NCBI GenBank assembly: GCA_027064785.1
Contig: JAMOPE010000359.1
Span: forward strand, 1 to 8,162
Reading direction: 5' to 3'
Source of the DNA: Geobacteraceae bacterium
Lineage (GTDB): Bacteria > Desulfobacterota > Desulfuromonadia > Desulfuromonadales > Geopsychrobacteraceae
Length of the DNA: 8,162 nucleotides
Of the stretch, positions 1 to 7,101 are shown piece by piece. The notes under the pieces were generated by a model. It did not search any database and was not told where the DNA came from. It saw only the letters and a program-made list of their open reading frames with translations. How positions within the stretch are numbered: position 1 is the first letter of the stretch; each line of letters opens with the position of its first letter. Made by a program: the position numbers and the translations under genes.

Positions 1-360
1 GCCGCTGCCTACACCCTGAAAGAAGACGGGCACGTCCGGGTCGATGTTTTCTATACGCTGCTATCTCACCGTGGTCAGGCATGGATCAACCTGCTGGGCG
101 GTATCATCTTCCTGATTCCGTTTTCCATTCTGGTCATCTGGGCAAGTCAAGGTTTTGTCGGCATGAGCTGGGCAATTCAGGAAACCAGCCCCGATCCGGG
201 CGGGCTTCCCTACCGTTATCTCCTTAAAGCGATGGTTCCGACAGGGTTCGGCTTAATCCTGCTGCAAGGGGTCTCCATGATCCTCCGGTCATTCTGTACG
301 GTCATCGGTCGGCCACTCGAAGATTCCGCTGAAAAAGAAGAGGAACCGCAGCATGCCTGA
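1..360 (+). CDS. dctQ: TRAP transporter small permease DctQ (3' part)
   Basis: This is the small membrane subunit of a tripartite ATP-independent periplasmic transporter. Such subunits pair with a large DctM permease and a periplasmic DctP binding protein to import organic acids with sodium. The frame is open from base 1 to a TGA at 358-360, giving 119 residues; the true start and first helices lie outside the window. Near the visible N-terminus is the family signature EDGHVRVDVFY, followed by a segment like 'RGQAWINLLGG'. Two hydrophobic membrane segments follow, at about residues 31-50 and 75-95. The tail is charged and rich in Glu and Lys. The stop overlaps the start of dctM by 8 bp, a usual translational-coupling arrangement. 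This part shows no lesion. The partner dctM is broken, so the subunit probably no longer works in a complex. The substrate cannot be read from the sequence. Confidence 0.88.
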   Translation, partial: AAAYTLKEDGHVRVDVFYTLLSHRGQAWINLLGGIIFLIPFSILVIWASQGFVGMSWAIQETSPDPGGLPYRYLLKAMVPTGFGLILLQGVSMILRSFCTVIGRPLEDSAEKEEEPQHA

Positions 361-1007
361 ATATATGTCACTGGTGTTATTTGCCACCGTTTTCGGTGTT
401 CTACTCTTGGGATTTCCCGTCGCCTTCACTTTGGGTGGCGTTTCACTGATTTTCGGTTATTTCACATTTGGAATGAGTTTCTTCCAACTGCTGCCATTGC
501 GAATCTGGGGAACCATGACCAACGATGTGTTGATCGCGGTGCCACTGTTTGTCTATATGGGATTAATGCTGGAAAAGTCGGGGCTGGCTGAAGAGCTGCT
601 TGAAACAATGGCGATGCTGTTCGGTAAGCTACGGGGCGGGCGGGCTATTTCTGCTATCGTCGTCGGGGCAGTCCTTGCCGCATCGACAGGAATCGTCGGA
701 GCAACCGTCGTCACCATGGGTCTGCTGTCACTACCGACCATGTTGAAACGCGGCTATTTTCCCGAGCTCTCAACGGGAACCATCTGTGCTTCAGGGACAC
801 TGGGGGCAGATTATCCCCCCAAGTATCGTCCTCGTCCTCCTCGGCAGTGTCCTCAACGTCTCGATCGGCGACATTGCCGTCATCCCTGGAATGGTTCTCG
901 TCGGTCTTTATATCCTCTGGATTATTATCGTGGCTATTTTCCGCCCCGATTCTGCTCCGGCTATGCCCCCTGAAGAACTGGCGGCATTCCATGAAACCGG
1001 GATGTGA
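353..1007 (+). pseudogene. dctM: TRAP transporter large permease DctM, frameshifted and truncated
   Basis: The ATG at 353 overlaps dctQ and has an AGAGGA ribosome site 8 bases upstream. The first 150 codons match the DctM family: hydrophobic helices, then GAVLAASTGIVGATVVTMGL and GTICASGTLG. The next expected residues, GQIIPPSIVLVLLG, appear only in the +1 frame from base 807. The shift lies in the G run 802-806, where five G stand instead of the four needed. If repaired, the protein runs for about 217 residues to TGA 1005-1007 and ends PPEELAAFHETGM. Family members are usually about 425-445 residues, so the second half of the helices is missing. A shorter gap is likely at SIGDI/AVIPG, where relatives carry a few more residues. 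The stop lies 10 bp from the convergent sdaA stop. A transport-competent permease is very unlikely. Programmed frameshifting is not credible, because repair still leaves half a protein. Confidence 0.85.
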
Positions 1008-1017
1008 CGCCGCATTA

Positions 1018-2259
1018 TCAGAGCCTTTCTGCTGCCGTAGGTGCTTGGGGGCAACCCCGCTGGCGGTAGGCTTCGGCAATACCGCCGGCGGACGTCTCAC
1101 GATAAAGAGACGGCAATGCCTGCCCTGTTTCATTCATCACTAGGGTAATCTCATCAAAGCTAATCTTGTGTTCCCCCCCTGAAAGCATGGCAAAGTGACA
1201 ACAACTCAACGCCCGGGTCGCAGCATGGGCATTTCTCTCGATACACGGAATCTGGACCAAACCATTGACCGGATCACACGTTAAACCGAGGTGATGTTCC
1301 AAACCCATTTCGGCAGCATATTCAATCTGACGGATTGTCCCGCCATGTAACTGAGTTGCTGCAGCAGCGGCCATCGCACAGGCAGTCCCGACCTCTCCCT
1401 GACATCCCACTTCTGCCCCGGAAATTGAAGCGTTATGCTTCACCAGATTCCCCACCAAACCGGCTGTTGCCAGTGCCCGTAAAATTTCATGGTAACTGCA
1501 CTCCAAAGTTTCATTTAAATAACGAAGGACAGCAGGGAGGACACCGCTGGCACCACAAGTTGGTGCAGTAACGATCATCCCGCCGCTGGCATTTTCTTCT
1601 GAAACCGCCAGAGCATAGGCCCAGATTCGAGCATTATTTCTTAAGTGAGCACCATAAAGACCCGACTTTCGATAAAAAGTTTGGGCTTTGCGTCCCAACC
1701 CCAACCCTCCCGGTAAGATACCGGCATGGTCAAGTCCCTGACCAACTGCAGACGACATAACGTCCCAGACCTGATCAAGAAAGTCGAGAAAATCGCTGTC
1801 TTCGCAGTTAAGAACATGTTCCCACAGAGATTCGCCACTCTGCTCAAGGGAATTGAGGATATCGCCCATCCTGGTCAAAGGGTAAATAGAGACTGGAACA
1901 ACAGCGTCATCATTATCCCGCAAGGCTCCACCACCAATGCTGTAAACCTCCCACTGCTGCAGAACCTCTCCAGACTCCGTCAACGCTTCAAAACGCATTC
2001 CGTTGGGATGGAGGGGAAGACTTTTTTCGGGAACCCAAAGTAACTCCAGTGAAGTGTCATGAGATTGAAAAACATCTGCCAATGCTTTATCCGTCAGGTG
2101 GCCCCGCCCGGTTGCTGCAAGGCTACCGAAGAGTGATACCCGATATCGGGCTGCTCCCGGATATTTTTTCAGAAATATCAACGCCGCCTGACGGGGGGCC
2201 ATGGTATGGCTGCTCGAAGGGCCGGTTCCGATGCGGTAAAGCTGACGTAGAGATTCCAT
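1018..2259 (-). CDS. sdaA: L-serine dehydratase (iron-sulfur, single chain)
   Basis: This cytoplasmic enzyme deaminates L-serine to pyruvate and ammonia with an oxygen-sensitive [4Fe-4S] cluster. The chosen ATG at 2259 gives 413 residues and has GGGAG (2266-2270) six bases upstream. An in-frame TTG at 2292 would add 11 residues without a clear ribosome site. The N-terminal beta domain opens with RIGTGPSSSHT (about residues 9-19) and contains LPLHPNGM and YSIGGG. The catalytic alpha domain holds VTAPTCGASG (about 230-239), ASISGAEVGCQGEVG and CDPVNGLVQIPC. Cys286, Cys328 and Cys339 are spaced 42 and 11 apart, matching the three cluster cysteines known from the Legionella enzyme. E. coli SdaA is about 454 residues; this one is shorter, mostly in the beta domain. 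A Cys at 403 may be the tail cysteine that caps the cluster, but 10 residues follow it, which is unusual. The gene is intact and lies alone between two broken TRAP genes. Confidence 0.96.
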   Translation of the reverse strand: MESLRQLYRIGTGPSSSHTMAPRQAALIFLKKYPGAARYRVSLFGSLAATGRGHLTDKALADVFQSHDTSLELLWVPEKSLPLHPNGMRFEALTESGEVLQQWEVYSIGGGALRDNDDAVVPVSIYPLTRMGDILNSLEQSGESLWEHVLNCEDSDFLDFLDQVWDVMSSAVGQGLDHAGILPGGLGLGRKAQTFYRKSGLYGAHLRNNARIWAYALAVSEENASGGMIVTAPTCGASGVLPAVLRYLNETLECSYHEILRALATAGLVGNLVKHNASISGAEVGCQGEVGTACAMAAAAATQLHGGTIRQIEYAAEMGLEHHLGLTCDPVNGLVQIPCIERNAHAATRALSCCHFAMLSGGEHKISFDEITLVMNETGQALPSLYRETSAGGIAEAYRQRGCPQAPTAAERL

Positions 2260-2265
2260 GCTGTA

Positions 2266-2270
2266 CTCCC
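2266..2270 (-). promoter_or_regulatory. Ribosome binding site of sdaA
   Basis: On the minus strand this reads GGGAG, six bases before the ATG at 2259. It supports that ATG over the upstream in-frame TTG at 2292, before which no purine-rich site at good spacing is visible. Confidence 0.65.
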
Positions 2271-2337
2271 GGAGATACTCTGATCGTGGCAAAATTCTTT
2301 TTCATCCTTGCGATGATGGTACAATACCGATTCTATT

Positions 2338-2368
2338 AAAAAAGTCCGCCGACTTGACGGGCTTTTTT
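2338..2368 (-). terminator. Rho-independent terminator after dctP
   Basis: A GC-rich hairpin is flanked on one side by six A and on the other by six T. On the minus strand the arms are GCCCGTC and GGCGGAC around a short AAGT-like loop, with one wobble pair and one mismatch, followed by TTTTTT. It starts 26 bp past the dctP stop and lies upstream of sdaA, so it should end dctP transcription before sdaA. The A tract on the other side lets it act in either direction, but no plus-strand gene reads into it. I see no convincing sdaA promoter between it and the sdaA start. Confidence 0.8.
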
Positions 2369-2393
2369 AGTTATTCCTAAATCAGCAATAATC

Positions 2394-3196
2394 TTAATCA
2401 AACAGCGAGGAATATGCCTGCTCAGAGGTCTTGCTCCATGCCTGCTGCTGGAACTTACTGTCGCTTTCGTAAACTTTCTTACTCATTGGATCCTTGGCAA
2501 CTTTATAGAAGCCCATTTTGTAATCGTTATCGGGGCCGACCCACTCGGTCGCATCGATAACGTCACGCTCAAGGTTGATATAGAGCTCACCACCCGGGAA
2601 GCGGATTGCGGTCCCACCAGCTTTTGCCAGAACTTTACCACAAGACCAAGAATCCGCATTTTCAATCCCTTGAAATCGGCAATACTGTTGATTTCACGGT
2701 TAAACCAGCCGCCCATTTGAACACCGGTATTACCAGCAGGAAGCGGCTTCAGATTAAACTTGCCATAAAGCTCATCCCACAACGCCATCCCGCCACCGCT
2801 ATAAAGCCAGGCATTGATCGCCTGGGCATTCATACCAAAGGGGACTGCTGCAAAAATTGAGTCGCCGGGGATTTTCCAGCCCAGTAGTAGGAGGCACCAT
2901 GCCCCATCTGGACCATCCCCTGACTAACGGCATCAAACGCCTGCAATGGCGGAACCAGTTCACCACCACCGAAGGTCCGAATATTCAGTCGACCGCCAGA
3001 CATCGTATTAATCATTTCGGCTAATTTGTCCGCACTTTCACTGAAAATTGGAACGTGAGGTGGCCACATTGTGACCATTTTCCAATTATACGTTTTTTTC
3101 AGCACGTACGATGGCGGGAGCACCAATCGTCGCGGTTGCAGCGGCAGTTGCGACCGTTGCTTTTTTGAGAAAATCACGCCGATTATTTTGTTCCAT
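2394..3196 (-). pseudogene. dctP: TRAP substrate-binding protein DctP, multiply frameshifted
   Basis: The ATG at 3196 follows AGGAGG by five bases and encodes a Tat signal: twin-arginine NRRDFLKKA, an Ala/Thr-rich stretch, then APAIVRAEK. The mature part resembles the TakP/FcbT-like DctP group: YNWKMVTMWPP, GGELVPPLQAFDAVSQG, GHGASYYWAGK, MNAQAINAWLY, AGNTGVQMGGWFN, GLKMRI, IDATEWVGP. These blocks lie in different frames. Lesion one is the A run (3093-3099 in plus coordinates), with seven bases where six keep frame. Lesion two is 2852-2856, with five bases where six are needed. Lesion three is near 2641, where a base is missing in a Gly-Gly codon pair. After GFYKVAK the sequence jumps straight to DPMSKKVYES, which in relatives lies near the C-terminus, so about 100 codons appear to be missing in frame around 2491-2500. 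The repaired length would be about 267 residues against a usual 350-365. The protein cannot be made intact. The family assignment is firm; the substrate is unknown. Confidence 0.87.
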
Positions 3197-3201
3197 GAAC
3201 G

Positions 3202-3207
3202 CCTCCT
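3202..3207 (-). promoter_or_regulatory. Ribosome binding site of dctP
   Basis: A perfect AGGAGG on the minus strand lies five bases before the ATG at 3196. It fixes the dctP start at the Tat signal. The surviving strong site suggests that the gene was expressed until recently. Confidence 0.75.
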
Positions 3208-3249
3208 GTTAGATTTATTGAAAGGACATACGAAACAACTCCGCCCGAC

Positions 3250-3278
3250 AGGATAGAACTCTGTTTTATAGATGTCAA
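3250..3278 (-). promoter_or_regulatory. Sigma-70-type promoter for dctP
   Basis: On the minus strand a perfect TTGACA (3273-3278) is followed after 17 bases by TATCCT (3250-3255). It lies in the 98-bp gap between the histidine kinase stop and dctP, with a leader of about 45 bases before the AGGAGG site. This implies that dctP was transcribed separately from the kinase and is not only reached by read-through. I see no obvious operator repeat next to it. Confidence 0.6.
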
Positions 3279-3294
3279 ACTCTGAAGGTCATCT

Positions 3295-4761
3295 TTAAGT
3301 TTTTTCTCCGCAGCAGGGGAAGTCGACAACAAAGGTCGCCCCGCCACCCGGGGTTTCCTCAACCCAGCAACTCCCAGAAAAAACCCGTGCCGTCTTAGCA
3401 ACTGTTGCCAAACCAATGCCGGAGCCCTGAGTTCCACGACTACGGACTCCACGATGGAATGGTTCAAAAATCGTTTCACGCTCTGATATCGGAATCCCCG
3501 GACCATGATCAATTACCAAAAAACGAACCCGGTCTGGAAACTTTTGGCCCGTCATTTCGATATGGGGATTCTCTTTTGCTGCGTACTTCAGAGCATTCCC
3601 CAGCAGGTTGCGAAAAAGATTTGATAACAGCGATTCAGGAATTTTGACATCGGGAAGATGATCGATGTCTACCTGAGCCTGTGTTTCCAAGATTTTATCC
3701 GACAATTCAAAGCGGATACTTTCAGCAATCCGTGTTGCATCAATCGGCTCGTCTGGAAGTTTAATCTGGCTAACCCGCGAGAGAGAAAGAAGGTCTTCCA
3801 GCAAGTCTCGCATCTTCTCTGCCGTCTTTTTGATTTCAGCGATACACTCCTGACCAATCTCATCAAGTTGGTCACTGTAACGCTCCTCAAGTAGATCGGC
3901 AAAACCGATTAACGGAGTCAGGGGCGAACGGAGATCGTGGGAGACGGTTGAAACAAAAGCGTCAAGTTCACGATTGGCCTGTTGCAACCAGCGTCGCGTT
4001 TCGATTCTTTCAGTAATATCGCGGTTCACTCCCAGTTTATGGGTCGGTTTCTGTGCCAATGGGTAGGGAGAGTGGATAATTTCGTAAGTTCGGCCCGTTT
4101 CAGGGAGCGTTTTTTCCTGCTGAACAATCTTCCCCTTCAACACCTGCGGCAGCGGACAGTCATCACAGACAGCATCCTTGTGATAGATGGCTTTATAACA
4201 AAGCTCACCCTCAGCCTGCCCGATTATTTCAGCCATAGCACGGTTGATAAAGGAGACCCGATAGTGACTATCACAAATATACGTGGGATCAGTCATCCCG
4301 TCGAGAACAGCCCGCAATCCGGCTTTTTCAAATTCGAGCTCACGGGTCCGATCTTCAACCTTTAAACGGAGGTCCGCCTCCAACTCTCTAAGACGGGAAA
4401 TATCGACAAATGCTTCAATCCCGCCAATCACCTTGCCGGAATCATCATGGAGAAGATCAACATTTTTTGTCAGAGCAATCGTACGGCCATCTTTATGACG
4501 AAATGAGCAGCTCAAGCCGATTTCCGGTTTTGGTGTCATTTCAGAGAAAAGTCCGCACTCAATATGACAAGGATCGCCGTGTAAAAAAGAGCAGTGGCGA
4601 CCGACCGCCTCTTCGGCAGTATAACCGGTGATCCGCATCGCTTCTGCATTCCAATAAACGATATTTTTATCGTTATCGACCAGGAACAGACCGGTTGGGA
4701 TCGTTTGCAGTAATGTTTCAAGGGGATATTCAGATAACAGACGATAAAGGCCAGACTTCAT
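3295..4761 (-). CDS. Cytoplasmic PAS-PAS sensor histidine kinase
   Basis: This is a sensor kinase of 488 residues that should autophosphorylate on histidine and pass the phosphate to an unidentified response regulator. The ATG at 4761 has GGAG five bases upstream; an in-frame TTG at 4785 would add eight residues. No membrane helix or signal peptide is seen, so it should sense inside the cell. PAS1 spans about residues 17-122 and ends in the usual VDISRLRELEADL linker. A short charged coiled-coil stretch follows, then PAS2 at about 147-252, ending GVNRDITER. The dimerization/phosphoacceptor helix carries VSHDLRSPL with His275. The ATPase domain has an N-box (FRNLLGNALKYA), G1 (DHGPG), an F-box (FEPFHRG) and G2 (GSGIGL). 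Both PAS domains carry cysteine clusters: Cys57, Cys65 and Cys69 in the first, and Cys188, Cys199 and Cys202 in the second. These suggest metal, Fe-S or redox sensing, but the signal is not known. No response regulator gene is adjacent. It follows comF by 71 bp. Confidence 0.93.
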   Translation of the reverse strand: MKSGLYRLLSEYPLETLLQTIPTGLFLVDNDKNIVYWNAEAMRITGYTAEEAVGRHCSFLHGDPCHIECGLFSEMTPKPEIGLSCSFRHKDGRTIALTKNVDLLHDDSGKVIGGIEAFVDISRLRELEADLRLKVEDRTRELEFEKAGLRAVLDGMTDPTYICDSHYRVSFINRAMAEIIGQAEGELCYKAIYHKDAVCDDCPLPQVLKGKIVQQEKTLPETGRTYEIIHSPYPLAQKPTHKLGVNRDITERIETRRWLQQANRELDAFVSTVSHDLRSPLTPLIGFADLLEERYSDQLDEIGQECIAEIKKTAEKMRDLLEDLLSLSRVSQIKLPDEPIDATRIAESIRFELSDKILETQAQVDIDHLPDVKIPESLLSNLFRNLLGNALKYAAKENPHIEMTGQKFPDRVRFLVIDHGPGIPISERETIFEPFHRGVRSRGTQGSGIGLATVAKTARVFSGSCWVEETPGGGATFVVDFPCCGEKT

Positions 4762-4766
4762 GTGAA

Positions 4767-4770
4767 CTCC
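4767..4770 (-). promoter_or_regulatory. Ribosome binding site of the histidine kinase
   Basis: GGAG on the minus strand, five bases before the ATG at 4761, supports that start over the upstream in-frame TTG at 4785. The rest of the 71-bp gap to comF is AT-rich and shows no clear promoter. Confidence 0.55.
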
Positions 4771-4832
4771 AAACGTTGAAATCAAAACAAGATTTCTGCA
4801 CGACTCTATTTTAACAGGATCTTCAAAAAAGA

Positions 4833-5573
4833 TCAGGGAGCCCGGCCAATCACCGCAACATAAATATCTCCGGCACCCCCCTGCTTTAAAATCTGGCTAC
4901 AGAGCTCAGCTGTTTTTCCTGTGGTGAGGACATCGTCAATTAAGAGGACTGTCTCTCCATTCAGAGAGCCTTCCAACCTGAAAGCGGTCTTCAAATTGGT
5001 TTCCCGCTCGTGGGCAGACAAGCCATGCTGTTCTTTCGTTTCTCTTATTTTACTCAACAGCTGATTATCGACCTGAAGCCCTCTTATTCTGGCAAACTCA
5101 CAGGCTAAAAGATATGACTGGTTATAACCCCGCTGGCGAAGTTTCAATCGTGAGAGTGGAACCGGAACAACAACATCAAATGTCAGATCGGAATCAATCG
5201 TGTCATCAAGAAGAGTCCCCAGTGCGCGATCAAGTCCGAGACGCTGGTTAAATTTAAATTGATGAATCGCATGTCGCAATGATTTTTCGTAGACACCGGA
5301 TGCAAACACCTTCACAAAAACCGGAGGGTTCTTGATACAGCGCCCACAAAGGTGAGAGCTATTTTCACTTCCGGAAAAAGGGAGGGCACATACAGGACAA
5401 TGTGCCGGGGGAAGTGGAGTAAAATTACCAAGGCAGGTAGAACAAAATGGAGCAGAGTCCCCGATTGGCAACGTTGTCAAGCAGAGAGGGCAAGCCGGGG
5501 GAAACAGTAGCTTAAAAAACTGCGGGATAGAACTTTTAACTGCTGCTGGAAATCCCCCCGATTTCACAGCCAC
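4833..5573 (-). CDS. comF: ComF-family phosphoribosyltransferase-like protein
   Basis: This is a protein of the ComF/GntX family, 246 residues long. Family members are cytoplasmic and linked to natural transformation (B. subtilis ComFC) or to handling of DNA-derived carbon (E. coli GntX). The exact reaction is unsettled. The N-terminus has four CxxC pairs (Cys28/31, 44/47, 59/62, 76/79), expected to bind zinc. The C-terminal phosphoribosyltransferase fold shows VVPVPLSRLKLRQRGYNQS (about 135-153), a KIRETKEQHGLSAHER segment, and the PRPP-binding loop LLIDDVLTTGKT (about 210-221). The start is GTG at 5573, only 3 bp after the gpmI stop. A second in-frame GTG at 5567 is an alternative, with an AGG eight bases upstream. 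No strong ribosome site is seen, so translation is probably coupled to gpmI. Its place behind gpmI says little about its role, because no competence genes are present here. Confidence 0.93.
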   Translation of the reverse strand: MAVKSGGFPAAVKSSIPQFFKLLFPPACPLCLTTLPIGDSAPFCSTCLGNFTPLPPAHCPVCALPFSGSENSSHLCGRCIKNPPVFVKVFASGVYEKSLRHAIHQFKFNQRLGLDRALGTLLDDTIDSDLTFDVVVPVPLSRLKLRQRGYNQSYLLACEFARIRGLQVDNQLLSKIRETKEQHGLSAHERETNLKTAFRLEGSLNGETVLLIDDVLTTGKTAELCSQILKQGGAGDIYVAVIGRAP

Positions 5574-5576
5574 GGC

Positions 5577-7100
5577 CTAAGCGGTCAACAACGTCTGCCC
5601 GGTCATCGCAGCAGGCTTATCTAACCCGAGAAGATCGAGAATGGTCGGTGCCAGATCAGCAAGGATACCATCCCGAACACTGAGATCTCTATGTTCAGGA
5701 TCAACATAAATCAACGGAACCGGGTTCGTCGTGTGTGCCGTGTGGGGCCGTCCATTTTCGTCCACCATCTGCTCACAGTTGCCATGATCAGCAGTGATCA
5801 ATAACTTACCACCTGCCTGGGTAACCGCATGAACAACTCGTTCGATACAATGATCGACAGTTTCGACCGCTTCAATAGCAGCCGGAAGGATCCCGGTATG
5901 TCCAACCATATCGCAGTTGGCAAAATTGAGAATGATCAGCTGATAAGTTTCCGATTCAACCCGTTTCACAACTTCATCGGTCACCTCAACCGCACTCATC
6001 GCCGGTTTTTGATCGTAAGTTGCAACGTCCTGTGGTGACGGAATCAAAACCCGGTCTTCGCCCGGCCATGCTTTTTCCACCCCGCCATTAAAGAAAAAGG
6101 TGACGTGAGCATATTTTTCGGTCTCGGCAATTCGCAACTGTTTCAGCCCCGCACGCGAGACGACTTCAGCGAGAATATCGGGATAACTTTCGGATGGAAA
6201 CGCAATCGGTAGACCGAAGGTTTCGTCATATTCGGTCAGACAGACATAATCGACCAGCTGAGGGACTTTTTGACGGGGAAATTCTTCAAAATCTGGAAAT
6301 GCGAGTGCACGGGTTATTTCCCGGGCGCGATCCGAGCGGAAGTTAAAGAAAATAACACCATCGTTATCATCGATGATCCCCGCAGAGCCGATAATTCGAG
6401 GCTCAACAAATTCATCGGTCTGACCGGCAGAATACGCAGCACTAATTGCCTCGGCAGAGGTTTCAGCCTCCTGCCCGATCCCTTCGGTCAATGCACGATA
6501 CGCCTTTTCGACCCGATCCCAGCGGCTATCGCGGTCCATTGCCCAGTAGCGCCCGGTGATCGTCGCAATCCGTCCTAAACCGATTTTCTGCAGTTCATCT
6601 TCAAGCTGTTCCAGATAGCTGGCGGCACTTTGGGGGGGAGTATCACGGCCATCGAGAAAGGCATGGATACAGACATCCTTGACGCCAATCTGCTTCGCCA
6701 GACGTACCAGAGCATAGAGGTGGGTATTATGAGAGTGGACGCCACCATCGGAAAGGAGACCCAACAGGTGAAGCTTACCACCCGACTTAACCAATCGCTC
6801 ACATACCCTGTTCAGGGCTGAATTGGTGAAGAAAGAGCCATCTTCAATGGCGAGACTAATCCGGGTAAGATCCTGATAGACAATCCGCCCGGCACCGATA
6901 TTCAGGTGACCAACTTCAGAATTCCCCATCTGACCGTCAGGCAAACCGACATCACGCCCAGAAGCACTCAACTGACTCGTCTGGTAGTCATGACGCAAAC
7001 GATCAAGAACCGGCGTCTTCGCTTGACAGGCGGCATTGTTTTCACAGCTGTTACTGAGACCCCAGCCGTCGAGGATAACCAGCGTAACCGGCCCGGACAA
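5577..7100 (-). CDS. gpmI: 2,3-bisphosphoglycerate-independent phosphoglycerate mutase
   Basis: This cytoplasmic enzyme interconverts 3-phosphoglycerate and 2-phosphoglycerate in glycolysis and gluconeogenesis, using two Mn(II) ions and a phosphoserine intermediate. The TTG at 7100 gives 507 residues, close to the 510-515 usual for the family, and starts [13 protein letters not shown]. This TTG comes one base after the upstream stop, with GGGG about nine bases before it. An in-frame ATG at 7142 would give 521 residues and overlap the upstream gene by 41 bp; its AGGAGG is 12 bases away. Catalytic residues are all present: Asp11, Ser61 in QMGNSEVGH, His122, the FLDGRDTPP loop, Arg184 and Arg190 in [19 protein letters not shown], Lys329, Asp397 and His401 in NCDMVGHTG, Asp438 and His439 in TADHGN, and His456. 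The gene is intact. It lies between a LapB-like gene and comF with gaps of 1 and 3 bp, implying one transcript. Only the start codon is uncertain. Confidence 0.97.
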   Translation of the reverse strand: MSGPVTLVILDGWGLSNSCENNAACQAKTPVLDRLRHDYQTSQLSASGRDVGLPDGQMGNSEVGHLNIGAGRIVYQDLTRISLAIEDGSFFTNSALNRVCERLVKSGGKLHLLGLLSDGGVHSHNTHLYALVRLAKQIGVKDVCIHAFLDGRDTPPQSAASYLEQLEDELQKIGLGRIATITGRYWAMDRDSRWDRVEKAYRALTEGIGQEAETSAEAISAAYSAGQTDEFVEPRIIGSAGIIDDNDGVIFFNFRSDRAREITRALAFPDFEEFPRQKVPQLVDYVCLTEYDETFGLPIAFPSESYPDILAEVVSRAGLKQLRIAETEKYAHVTFFFNGGVEKAWPGEDRVLIPSPQDVATYDQKPAMSAVEVTDEVVKRVESETYQLIILNFANCDMVGHTGILPAAIEAVETVDHCIERVVHAVTQAGGKLLITADHGNCEQMVDENGRPHTAHTTNPVPLIYVDPEHRDLSVRDGILADLAPTILDLLGLDKPAAMTGQTLLTA

Positions 7101-7101
7101 T

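Noticed and set aside
800..812. Possible programmed ribosomal frameshift in dctM at the five-G run
   Set aside because: The shifted frame still ends at about 217 residues and lacks half of the permease, and no slippery heptamer with a downstream pseudoknot is evident. A mutation or sequence error is simpler.
711..1133. Long minus-strand open frame across the dctM remnant
   Set aside because: Its composition is low-complexity and charged with no family motif, it overlaps two genes, and it has no ribosome site. It is a shadow frame.
2260..2337. Promoter or riboswitch upstream of sdaA
   Set aside because: The 78-base leader has AT-rich stretches, but I found no -35/-10 pair at proper spacing and no recognisable riboswitch fold, so nothing is claimed.
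2483..2833. A separate 116-residue minus-strand gene
   Set aside because: Its first two thirds is the middle of DctP (MNAQAINAWLY to GLKMRI), and the remainder is out-of-frame DctP coding sequence. It is a fragment of the broken gene.
4818..4834. Inverted repeat GATCTT/AAGATC at the comF stop as a terminator
   Set aside because: The stem is only six AT-rich pairs and no T tract follows on the minus strand, so it is unlikely to terminate transcription.
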